A stretch of 64,000 nt of DNA, taken from assembly GCF_036017065.1 (NCBI RefSeq), contig NZ_JAYXHR010000001.1, positions 1,488,001 to 1,552,000 of the forward strand. Reading direction: 5' to 3'. The notes under the pieces are model-generated. The model saw only the letters and a program-made list of their open reading frames with translations, was not told where the DNA came from and ran no database searches. This DNA comes from Uliginosibacterium sp036017065 (GTDB lineage: Bacteria > Pseudomonadota > Gammaproteobacteria > Burkholderiales > Rhodocyclaceae). Positions 53,635-62,700 of the stretch are shown here, piece after piece. Made by a program: the position numbers and the translations under genes. The first letter of the stretch is position 1, and each line of letters opens with the position of its first letter.

Positions 53635-56501
53635 TGGATGCCAACGGCCAGCGCTTCTGGTTGCTCGCCGATGCGGCCCACTGGCCGCAGCGCAGCCACG
53701 TGCACTGGGACGCCGGCTGCCGCGCGCTGAGCCTCGCCTCGGAGCGCACACTGCCGGCACCTGCCGACCTTGCACTCAACGAGACCGATGCCCTCGCGGC
53801 CCTCGATGAAGTGCCGCGCGCGGTCGATGAATCCAGCGTCGTGGTCACCTGGTGGCCGGTCATTGGCGAAACACCGGAAGACATTACCCATACCCTCGTG
53901 GTGCGCAGCCACCTGCCGCAGGCCGCGCTGGCGCTCACCCTGGCCGCACAGCCGAGCGACCTCGCCATCGGTGGCGACGGCGTGCTCTACGTCGCCCTGC
54001 CCGACGGCGTGCTGATGCACGATCTGCGTGAGCGCTGGGCCGACGTGACGGTGCGCCTCAGCGGCTTCACGCCTTGGCGCCTGGCCTGCGATGCCAGCGG
54101 CGGCGCCTGGGTGCTGGAGCGCGACAGCGGCCGCCTCGCCCACCTGACCGGCTACCCGCTGCCGGCGCAGACGCCGCAACGCGAGGACTACGCCGGCACG
54201 GTGTTCCGCCCCGACCCCGAGAACTGCCACGCCCCGGCGCTGCGCCTGGTGCCCACGCCTGCATGGCCGGCTGGCGAGCGCGTGCAGGCGCTGGCCGCGC
54301 ACGGCGAGGGCGGCCTCGCCCTGCTGTCGTGGAGCACGAACGCCGACGCACCGACCCGCCTGTGGCGGCGTGTCGCCGAAGCCTGGCAGGCACCCGTCAC
54401 CCTGCAGGGCGCGGTGCATGCCTACTCGCTGGCCTGGCTGGATGCGACGCGCGTGGTCGTGCGCATGCCGGGTCGTCCGGACGCACCCGCCTTTTCGCTG
54501 GACGCCGCACTCGGCAGCGCGGCCCGGCTGCCGCTGGGCGAGATCTTCCCGCTGGCGAGTGATGCGGTGGAGGCCGGCTTCGCGCATCACATCGAAGGCG
54601 TGCACCCGCAACCGCAGTACCCGGTGCGCCACGACGCGGCCGAGCCGCTGCTGCCGCTGTCCCTGCCCAACCTCGCGCGCACCGGCAGCGCCGCCAACTA
54701 CCGCATCGACGGCGCGGGCGACGCGGGTGAGGAAAATGAGGTGCTGCGTGCCCACCTCATCGACAGCGGCACGCCGGCCACCGTGTGGCACCGCGTGTAT
54801 GCCGAGGCGATGATTCCCGCCCACGGCGCTTTCGTGCTGTGGCTGGCCGCCACCAACGATGCCCGACCGCCGGCGACCGACGACCTCGAAGCCTGGCATC
54901 CGCACCTGTTCGGTCGCGACCTCGGCGGACTGGGTGAGCTGGCGCGCTACCCGCAACTGCCACGCGCGGTGTGGGAGCCGCTGCCGTCCGAGTTGCCCGG
55001 CCATCCCGGCCTCGCCCGCTGGCAGCCGGAGCCTGGCACGCGTGGCCTGTTCTCGGTGCTGGTGCAGAACGCGCGCCAACGCGTGCGCACGCTGTCCGGC
55101 CGTTACCTGTGGGTGCAGCTCGCGCTGCAGGGCGACGGCCGCAGCGGGCCGGAGGTGGTGGCCCTGCGCGCCTACGGCAGCCGTTTCTCGTACGCCGAGC
55201 AGTACCTGCCGCGCGTGTACCGCGAGACGCTGTTCGGCGATGCTGCCCGCCAGCCCGGTGAATTGCTGGTGCGCATCGACGAATCGCACGCCATTCCGCT
55301 GGATGCCGGCGGCATTCCCGACGCGGCGCTGCTGGAACGCCTGGCGGAAGACGACATCCTGCCCGGCGCCGGTGCCCGCGTGGTCATCGAGAAGGCCGGC
55401 AGCAGCTGGCTGCTGTTCGACGGCACCAGCAGCCGCTGCTGGCGCCTGCGCCGCGAGAACCAGGCAGTCGGCGTGTATCGCCCGCAGAGTTCGCGCGCGG
55501 ATTTCCTCGGCCGCATGCTGGGCAACTTCGAGGGCGTGCTGACGCAGATCGAAGACCGCATCGCCGCCGCCCACCTGCTCACCGACCCGACCGCCATCCC
55601 CGAGGAAAACCTCGACTGGCTGGCTGCCTGGGTCGGCATCGCCTTCGATCCGGCCTTGCCGGCGAAGCATCGCCGCGCCTGGCTGGAAGCCGCGCCGCAA
55701 CTCGCACGCTGGCACGGCACCCGGCGTGGCCTCGCGCTGGCGCTGGACATCGCCAGCGGCGGCGCCGTGGCTGGCGGCGAGATCATCCTGCTGGAAGACT
55801 TCCGCCTGCGCCGCATCCTCGCCACGCTGCTGGGCGTCGACCTCGCCGACGAGGACGATCCGCTGCTGCCCGGCCTGCAACAGAGCGGAAATTCGGTGGT
55901 GGGCGACACGCTGGTGCTGGGTGATGCCGAACGCGCCGAGCTGATGGCGCTGTACCGCGAGGAGGCCACCAGCGCCGCCGAGGACCGCAACATCGCCGCC
56001 TTCTACGGCCGCCTCGCCCATCGCGCCACCGTGCTGGTGCATCGCGAGGTGGAGGCCATGGACTTCGGCCTGATCCGCCGCATCGTGGCGCTGGCCACGC
56101 CGGCCCACGTCGACACCCGCGTGGTGGCCGCCACCTGGCCCTTCCTCGTCGGCGTCGCCAGCCTAGTCGGCGTCGACAGCTACCTCGCCCGTCCGCTGAA
56201 GCGCCGCCCGGCCCGCGTGCAGGTCAGCGCCATCGGCATGGGCGACTACGTGCAGGGCCCCGGCTCGCTGGACCCGCGCCTGCGTGGCGAAGCCGCCCCG
56301 CCGGTGGATACCCGCGACGGCCCGCCCGCCCTGCCCGCGCCGGCACCCGAACCACGCAAGGCGCCCGCCGCCCGTCCTGCCAGCCGAGGTGCCACCCGAG
56401 GTGGCACCACCACCCGCCCATCCTCACCCGATGCCACCACGCGCAGCGGCAGCACGGACAGCAGCCCGCGCCCGCGCAAACCCCGCAAGAAAAAGGAGTA
56501 A
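53634..56501 (+). CDS. Baseplate wedge/phage-tail-like protein (Pvc12-like)
   Basis: 955 residues. An N-terminal beta-propeller-like section (~90-300: SDLAIGGDGVLYVALPDGVLMHDLRERWADVTVRL, LACDASGGAWVLERDSGRLAHLTG) is followed by the phage tail domain of TIGR02242 type (SYAEQYLPRVYRETLFG, FLGRMLGNFEGVLTQIEDRI, WLAAWVGIAFDPALPAKHRRAWLEAAPQLARWHGTRRGLALAL). The last ~80 residues are Pro/Arg/Ser-rich and strongly basic, ending RKPRKKKE. Full set of wedge landmarks. Start overlaps the J-like gene by 1 base. Confidence 0.9.
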   Translation: MDANGQRFWLLADAAHWPQRSHVHWDAGCRALSLASERTLPAPADLALNETDALAALDEVPRAVDESSVVVTWWPVIGETPEDITHTLVVRSHLPQAALALTLAAQPSDLAIGGDGVLYVALPDGVLMHDLRERWADVTVRLSGFTPWRLACDASGGAWVLERDSGRLAHLTGYPLPAQTPQREDYAGTVFRPDPENCHAPALRLVPTPAWPAGERVQALAAHGEGGLALLSWSTNADAPTRLWRRVAEAWQAPVTLQGAVHAYSLAWLDATRVVVRMPGRPDAPAFSLDAALGSAARLPLGEIFPLASDAVEAGFAHHIEGVHPQPQYPVRHDAAEPLLPLSLPNLARTGSAANYRIDGAGDAGEENEVLRAHLIDSGTPATVWHRVYAEAMIPAHGAFVLWLAATNDARPPATDDLEAWHPHLFGRDLGGLGELARYPQLPRAVWEPLPSELPGHPGLARWQPEPGTRGLFSVLVQNARQRVRTLSGRYLWVQLALQGDGRSGPEVVALRAYGSRFSYAEQYLPRVYRETLFGDAARQPGELLVRIDESHAIPLDAGGIPDAALLERLAEDDILPGAGARVVIEKAGSSWLLFDGTSSRCWRLRRENQAVGVYRPQSSRADFLGRMLGNFEGVLTQIEDRIAAAHLLTDPTAIPEENLDWLAAWVGIAFDPALPAKHRRAWLEAAPQLARWHGTRRGLALALDIASGGAVAGGEIILLEDFRLRRILATLLGVDLADEDDPLLPGLQQSGNSVVGDTLVLGDAERAELMALYREEATSAAEDRNIAAFYGRLAHRATVLVHREVEAMDFGLIRRIVALATPAHVDTRVVAATWPFLVGVASLVGVDSYLARPLKRRPARVQVSAIGMGDYVQGPGSLDPRLRGEAAPPVDTRDGPPALPAPAPEPRKAPAARPASRGATRGGTTTRPSSPDATTRSGSTDSSPRPRKPRKKKE

Positions 56502-56505
56502 CGGC

Positions 56506-57441
56506 ATGAGTACCTCCAGCGTCCTCCGCTCCCCGAAGGCCGACCCGCTCTACGCCCAGCCGCCGGCCGACCGCCCGGCCTACGCCACCGGCATGTTGCT
56601 GGACGCGCAGGACTTCCTCGACGAGCAGACCTACCACCGCGGCCGCCTGGCCCGCGCGCTGATGCTGCTGGCCGGCGGCGGCACCCTGGCCGGCCTGCGC
56701 GTGAGCTACCAGGCCGCCGTGGAAGCCGACGAGGAGACCGACACGCCGGCCGTGCCGGAAGAGATCCGCGTCGAGCCCGGCCTCGCCGTCGACCGCCTCG
56801 GCCGCCTCATCGAACTGCAGCGCCCCGCCTGCCTGCGCCTGGCACGCTGGTGGGACGCCACCGAGGAAGACAGCCTGCGCGTCGCCGCCTACACCGGCTT
56901 CACCGATCTGCTGTCGGCACGCGTGCAGCAAGGTGTCACCCTGCCCACGCGTGCGGTGGCGGCCGACATCTACCTGCGCTTCACCGCCTGCCCGCGCGGC
57001 CTGACGCCGGCCTTCGCCAGCGGTCCCTTCGACGCGCTGAACGCAGTGTCCACCTCGCGCGTGCGTGACGGCTACGAGCTGACGATGGTGCCGCGCGCCG
57101 GGCTGGCCGCCGGCACGCCCGGCCTGCCCTTGCCGGCCGGTGGCAGCGACATCGGCAGCGCCGATGCCGACGTACGCCGCGCCGCCCTGCAGGACGCCGT
57201 GTTCGACGGCTACCCCGCCACCGACGAAGGCGATGGCAGCGGCAACCTGCCCGGCCTCAGCGAGCACCCTACCGACGTCGGCATCGACACCACCTCGGTG
57301 TTCATCGCCCGCGTGCTGATTCCCGTCTCCGGCGGCGATGGCGACCCCGCCGAGCGCGATGGCGACGCCGTGCTGGTCGACAACTACAGCCGCCGCCTGC
57401 TGCCCGGCGTCGCGCTGCTGTCCCGCCTCGCCGGCTACTGA
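56506..57441 (+). CDS. eCIS baseplate-associated protein A (shared N-terminal domain)
   Basis: 311 residues, AAAGGAG ribosome site. The N-terminal ~130 residues contain a domain also found in the next two genes: ATGMLLDAQDFLDEQTYHR, GTLAGLRVSYQ, IRVEPGLAVDRLGRLIELQRP. The rest is alpha/beta with no known motif (FTDLLSARVQQGVTLPTRAVAADIYLRFTACPRGL). It probably attaches to the baseplate like a wedge extension or fiber bracket, by neighbourhood and shared domain. Not otherwise recognised. Confidence 0.75.
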   Translation: MSTSSVLRSPKADPLYAQPPADRPAYATGMLLDAQDFLDEQTYHRGRLARALMLLAGGGTLAGLRVSYQAAVEADEETDTPAVPEEIRVEPGLAVDRLGRLIELQRPACLRLARWWDATEEDSLRVAAYTGFTDLLSARVQQGVTLPTRAVAADIYLRFTACPRGLTPAFASGPFDALNAVSTSRVRDGYELTMVPRAGLAAGTPGLPLPAGGSDIGSADADVRRAALQDAVFDGYPATDEGDGSGNLPGLSEHPTDVGIDTTSVFIARVLIPVSGGDGDPAERDGDAVLVDNYSRRLLPGVALLSRLAGY

Positions 57442-57497
57442 GCTGCCATGACCCGCAACACCGCAACCCACCCCTCCCTCCCGCTACGGAGCGCATC

Positions 57498-59648
57498 ATG
57501 ATCCTCACCAATGGCACCGCCCGCGAACAGATTGACAGCAGCAACGTCGCCGAGCTGCGCCGCGCCGGCGTACTGATCGAGGATGCACGCCGCGAGCGGC
57601 CGCGTTATTTCGACGGCCGCTTCCTGGCCGCCCGCGACCTGATCCGCGACCAGCAGTACTTCCTGACCCGCGAGGCCGATCTCGGCCGCGCCGCGGGCAG
57701 TGGTGTCGCAGCAGGACTCTTCGTGGACGAGGGCGGCAACGGGCAGACGCTGAAGGTCACCGCCGGTCACGGCGTGACCCCGGCGGGCGAGCTGGTGCTG
57801 CTGCCGCGCCCGCTGGACGTGCAGCTCGCCAACATTCCGGTGGCGGAGCAACTGTCGGCACGCTTCGGCCTGTCGCGCCAGCCCGCGCCCCCGCTGCGCA
57901 GCCGCACCGGCCTGTTCGTGCTGGCGCTGCGCCCGGTGGAGTTCACCGCCAACCCCATCGGTGCCTACCCGACCTCCATCACCGGGCAGCGCACCGTCGA
58001 GGATGGCGATGTCATCGAGGCCACCGCCATCGTGCTGGTGCCCTGGCAGGACGACGGCGCCGCCGACGCGCTGGATGCCCGCCGCGGCCGCGTGGCGCGC
58101 AACGTCTTCGTGTCCGGCAAGGACGAGGGCCTGTCGGCCAACGTGCTGCCGCTGGCGATGCTGGCGCTGCAGAACAACACCATCGTATGGATCGACGAAG
58201 CCATGGTGCGCCGCGAGCTGGGCGCCGACCGCGGCGACCTGCCCGGCCTCGGCTTCGCCCCGCGTGCGCTGCGCCTCGCCCACCTGATGCAGTACCAGGA
58301 GCACCTGCGCTACGTGGTGTCGAAGAGCAACAACCGGCCCTTCCCGGCCGGCGCGCATTTCCCCGCGCTGCCCAGCGCCGGCCCGCTGCCCAAGGGTGTC
58401 ATCAACGTCGCCGACTTCACGCAGAATTTCTTCCCGGCCGAGATCGACGTCGACTTCACCATCGTGCCGGAGGACGAACTGCCGGCGCTGATCGAAGAGG
58501 CACTGGCGCTGCAGCCCATCGACCTCACCGTGCCGGTGGAGACGCTGGACTCCACCGCGGTGATGATCCTCGCCCCGGTGCCCCGTCACCAGTGGCGCGC
58601 GGTGGAACAGAAGCTGAAGTCGGTGGTGGTGCGCACCATCAAGCCCGCCGCCCCCAACCTGCTGGCGCAGCGCAAGCCGCTGGAAGTGCTGCAGCGCCTG
58701 CGCATCCCGCGCCCGGCCCTGGGCACGCTGGACACCAGCAACCCGGTGGATGCCGAGTGGCAGCGCCTGGCCGGCCTGCCCTCGCTGTGGTTCGTGCGCC
58801 GCCGTCATGTCGCCTACCGCGACGACTACACCGGCGCCTGGAAGCAGGTCACCGGCATCGACGAACGCGCCACCGAGGAAGTCCTGCGCTCGCGCCTGAC
58901 CAGCCTCGGCCTGGACCGGAACTTCGACGCCATGTTGAAGAACACCACGCCGGCCGCCGCCGCGACCATCACCAGCCTGCTGGCCTCCACCAAGTTCTCG
59001 GAATCGCCGGCGCTCACCGCCGCGGCCATCGGTTCGCTGAACAGCGCCGTGAAGGCCAATGCCGAGGCCGGCAAGCTGGACGAAGCCAGCGTGCTGCAGG
59101 TGGCCTCGGACCTCAACGCGCCCGGCACCGGCGACGGCCTGCAGAAGGTGGAGCAGGTGGTCGGCAGCGACAAGGTGGCCAACGAGAGCCTGCAGGAGAT
59201 CGCCAGGAACGACGAATGGAAGAAGACGGATGCCGCCGCCAGCCTGGCGACGAAGGAAGAGATCCGCGAGATCGCCATCGAGAAGATCAAGCTCAAGCCC
59301 GGTGTGGTGATCGACACCAAGCCTGTCGACACGAAGCCCGTGGTCAACGACGTCAAGCCGGTGGTGACGGACACGCGCATCGGCACGCCGGTGGCCGGGA
59401 CACCGACGAAGGTCATTGCCTCGCCGGTTCTCACCAATCCTGCACTGCGCACGAAGCTGGACGGCGGCGTGTTGAAGCCGGGCGTCGTCGTCACGCCCAA
59501 GGCTGCGCCGAAGGTCACTGCCCGGAAGACCGCTGCGAGAACACCGGCCAAAGCACCTGCCAAAGCACCGGCCAAGGCGCCTGCCCAAACCAGCACACCC
59601 AAGGCGCCCGCGACGAAGAAGGCCACGACCGCCACCAGGAAGAAGTGA
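57498..59648 (+). CDS. eCIS baseplate-associated protein B with Lys/Ala-rich tail
   Basis: 716 residues. The shared N-terminal domain is FDGRFLAARDLIRDQQYFLTR, GVAAGLFVDE, LKVTAGHGVTPAGELVLLPRPLDV (residues ~35-115). Central ~400 residues are soluble and mixed. The last ~55 residues are a histone-H1-like Lys/Ala/Pro tail (PAKAPAKAPAKAPAQTSTPK). The C-terminal tail suggests binding to negatively charged surfaces or partners, an inference. No enzyme motif was seen. Start ATG at 57498. Confidence 0.75.
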   Translation: MILTNGTAREQIDSSNVAELRRAGVLIEDARRERPRYFDGRFLAARDLIRDQQYFLTREADLGRAAGSGVAAGLFVDEGGNGQTLKVTAGHGVTPAGELVLLPRPLDVQLANIPVAEQLSARFGLSRQPAPPLRSRTGLFVLALRPVEFTANPIGAYPTSITGQRTVEDGDVIEATAIVLVPWQDDGAADALDARRGRVARNVFVSGKDEGLSANVLPLAMLALQNNTIVWIDEAMVRRELGADRGDLPGLGFAPRALRLAHLMQYQEHLRYVVSKSNNRPFPAGAHFPALPSAGPLPKGVINVADFTQNFFPAEIDVDFTIVPEDELPALIEEALALQPIDLTVPVETLDSTAVMILAPVPRHQWRAVEQKLKSVVVRTIKPAAPNLLAQRKPLEVLQRLRIPRPALGTLDTSNPVDAEWQRLAGLPSLWFVRRRHVAYRDDYTGAWKQVTGIDERATEEVLRSRLTSLGLDRNFDAMLKNTTPAAAATITSLLASTKFSESPALTAAAIGSLNSAVKANAEAGKLDEASVLQVASDLNAPGTGDGLQKVEQVVGSDKVANESLQEIARNDEWKKTDAAASLATKEEIREIAIEKIKLKPGVVIDTKPVDTKPVVNDVKPVVTDTRIGTPVAGTPTKVIASPVLTNPALRTKLDGGVLKPGVVVTPKAAPKVTARKTAARTPAKAPAKAPAKAPAQTSTPKAPATKKATTATRKK

Positions 59649-59711
59649 TGAACCCGAGCGCCGCGGCGGCCCCGGGTCGCCCCTGCCACCAGACCGAACT
59701 GGAGCGATGAC

Positions 59712-62700
59712 GTGAGCATCAACGAGATCAAGCAAGCATTGCCGGGCGAGCGCGTCGTCGCGCTGTCGCCGGAGGATGCCAGCGCCGCGGCCACCGACTG
59801 GCTGCGCCGTCCCAACCTGTTCGCCGGCCGCGCCCTGACGGCCCCCACGCTGGAGAATCGCCAGCGCTGGCAGGCCGGGCGCATCGCCCACCGCGGCCAG
59901 GCCTTCACGCCGGGCGTGGTGAACGGGCTGGAGCTGTCGCACGTCCTGCAACCGGACAACACCGACCGTCCCTCCGTCCGCGTCTTCGTGCAACCGGGCC
60001 AGGGCCTGGCGGTGAGTGGCGAGGACGTGTTCCTGCCGCGTGGCATCGAGTTCCTGCTGGAAGACCTGCCCCTCGTCGCACCCGCCGCCTGGACCGCGCC
60101 CGCGCAAGGCGAGGACGGCGGGAACGATGAAGGCGGCGGGGAAGGCAGCGACGAAGAGAACACCACGCCCCCCATCGTGGTGATCCCGTCGCCCCCTGCT
60201 TCCCTCGCTGCGGACGATGACGAACCGGCGGACGCGGAGTTCAGGACCCTGCATTCACGCGTGATCCGCGGTCGACTGCTGGACCTGTGGAACACCGCCA
60301 ACATGCCGGTGGCCGGCGTGCTCCTGCTGCAGCCGGTGACGGTGGACACCTCCGACTTCGACCCGACCGACCCCTGCGACCGCTGCCCCTGCGGCGAGGA
60401 GGACAACCTGTCCTCCGTCGAGGACTGGCGCATCCGCGACGGTGCGCGCCTGCTGTTCTACCCCTGGCCGCAGGAATGGTCGCCGCTGCCGAACACGCAG
60501 CTGCGCCGCCGCAACGCCTTCGCCCACAAGATCTTCACCGCCGAGTCGCGCCTGCTGCACGGCCAGTGCCTGCCCTGGGAGCAGTACGGCGTGCCAGTGG
60601 CGTTCATCGGCCTCACCGACATGCTGCAGGTGAGCTACGTGGACCGCGCCGCGGTGGTTCGCCAGGGCGGCCGTGCGCGCGAGGCGCGCCTGCAGCTCGC
60701 CGGTGGCAAGGTGAGCGCACTGGCCGCCAACAGCCGCCTGCCCGCGTTGTGGCAAGCGCGCATCGAGCAGTTCGCGGAGCAGATCGCCGAACAGCAGGAT
60801 GACGCCGGCAACCTGCCACCCGCCGAGACGCTGGCCGACCCCTTCCTGCACCTGCCGCCCTGCGGCCTGTTGCCCACCAGCGCGCTGCGCCTGGCGGACC
60901 TGCCCGCCGAGTTCATCCGCAGCGACTTCTTTCCGCCGCTGTTCACGTTGGACGCCGTGCCGGTGCCGATGGAACAGCTGGACCTGACGATCCGCGAAGC
61001 GGCGCCGCTGGCCCCCATCGACATCGGCGTGCCGGAGCGCCTGCGCCTGCTCGTGCCGGTGAGCCAGGCATCCTGGGAACCGCGCCTGCTGCAGCACGAC
61101 GTGATCGACCCCGAGTTCGACGCCACCGTGCAGCGCTTCCTGCTCGACCGTGCCCGCGCCCTCGGCGCCCGCCAGGGCCTGCGTGGCAAGGCGGCCCTGC
61201 TGGCCCACGCACTGGACGGCCAGCAGCATCCGATCACGCCGTTCAACGAAGACCCGCTCGCCGTCGAGCAGGAAACCCTGTCGCCCTGGGGCGCACCGCC
61301 CGACGGGGGCGGTCACCGCAGCAGCCTGATGGCCGGCTTCCACCAGCACTTCTTCGACAGCACCAGCACCACCTTCACGCTGGGCGAGAAGGAGTCCTTC
61401 TTCGTGTGGGTCTATCTCGACCCCGAGAATCCGCCGCGCACGCTGATGTTCCAGTGGCATACCAAGAAGGGTTGGGAGCACCGCGTCTACCTCGGCGAGA
61501 ACCTGATCGAGCTCGGCCAGGACGACACCCCTTCCCGCTTCCGGCTCAACGACAAGCTGCCCACGCCGGGCGCGTGGACGATGATCAAGGTGCCTGCCCC
61601 CAAGCTGGAGATGACGGGGCAGGAAATCGACGGCATGGCCTTCTGCCTGTACGACGGCCGCGCCGCCTTCGGCCAGTGCGGCGGCTTCACCAAGGACGTG
61701 CAGCGCAACTGGTTCTCCAACTTCATTCCGCCGGATGCCAAGCTGCAGGGCGACGAGCCCTGGGACCTGCTGACGCACAACAACCTGTGGGCGCCGTTCG
61801 AACGCGACAACGGTGTCACCACCAGCCTGCCGGACATCGAGGTCGCCATCGCGGGCCTGCCCGGCCAGAGTCAACAGGCCGCCGAGGCCGAGCTGGCGAT
61901 CCCCAAGAGCGGCTTCAGCATCTATCACCCGCTCACGCAAGGTTGGCGTGGTCACCTGATCATGGTGCAGTCGGGAATGAACTCCGGCCCCGTCACCACC
62001 GGCCCGGTATTCGCCGCAATCAAGGGCAGCGAGACGCTGGACATCTGGGTCTATCTCGACGAACTCAATCCGCCGCGCTCGATCTGGGCCTACGTGGCCT
62101 GTTTCGGTCAGGACTCCAGCAACAATGCCCGCGGCTCCGCCCTCCGCCTGGCCTTCTGGGGCGAGAACCGGCTGGCCGAACTCAACAAGGTGCTGCCACT
62201 GGGCGACGGCATGCTCTCCCAGACCATCCGCGCCGGCGCCCTGCCGCGCACCGGCGCGTGGACCCGCCTGCAGATGCCGCAACCCGATGGCACCCAGACG
62301 GCGGAAGGCGCCACCAAGCTGCGCCTGTGGGGCGGCATCTTCATGGCCTTCGGCGGTGAGGTGGCTTTCGGCGACATGGCGGTGAATCCGGCCGCGGCCG
62401 GTGCGGCCGACATGCCGGCCTGGCCCCTGGAGGTGAAGGAAGGCGTGCCGGTCCCGCCTTTCACGCCTTACCTGAACGCCACCCCGGTGTTGCAGACCTC
62501 GCTGGAAGTGTTGTCACCGACGACCTCCGGGCGCATCGGCACCGTGCAGGTCATGGGGGACCTGGTCGCCGACCCGCTGATTACGCGCCTGTCGCAGCAC
62601 GAACGCTCGCAGTTGCCCTTGCGTGGCCTGATGGGCTTCGCCGATTACCTGCGCATGCGCATCGACCGCGCCGACGACATCACCGACTTCGGCTTCGCCC

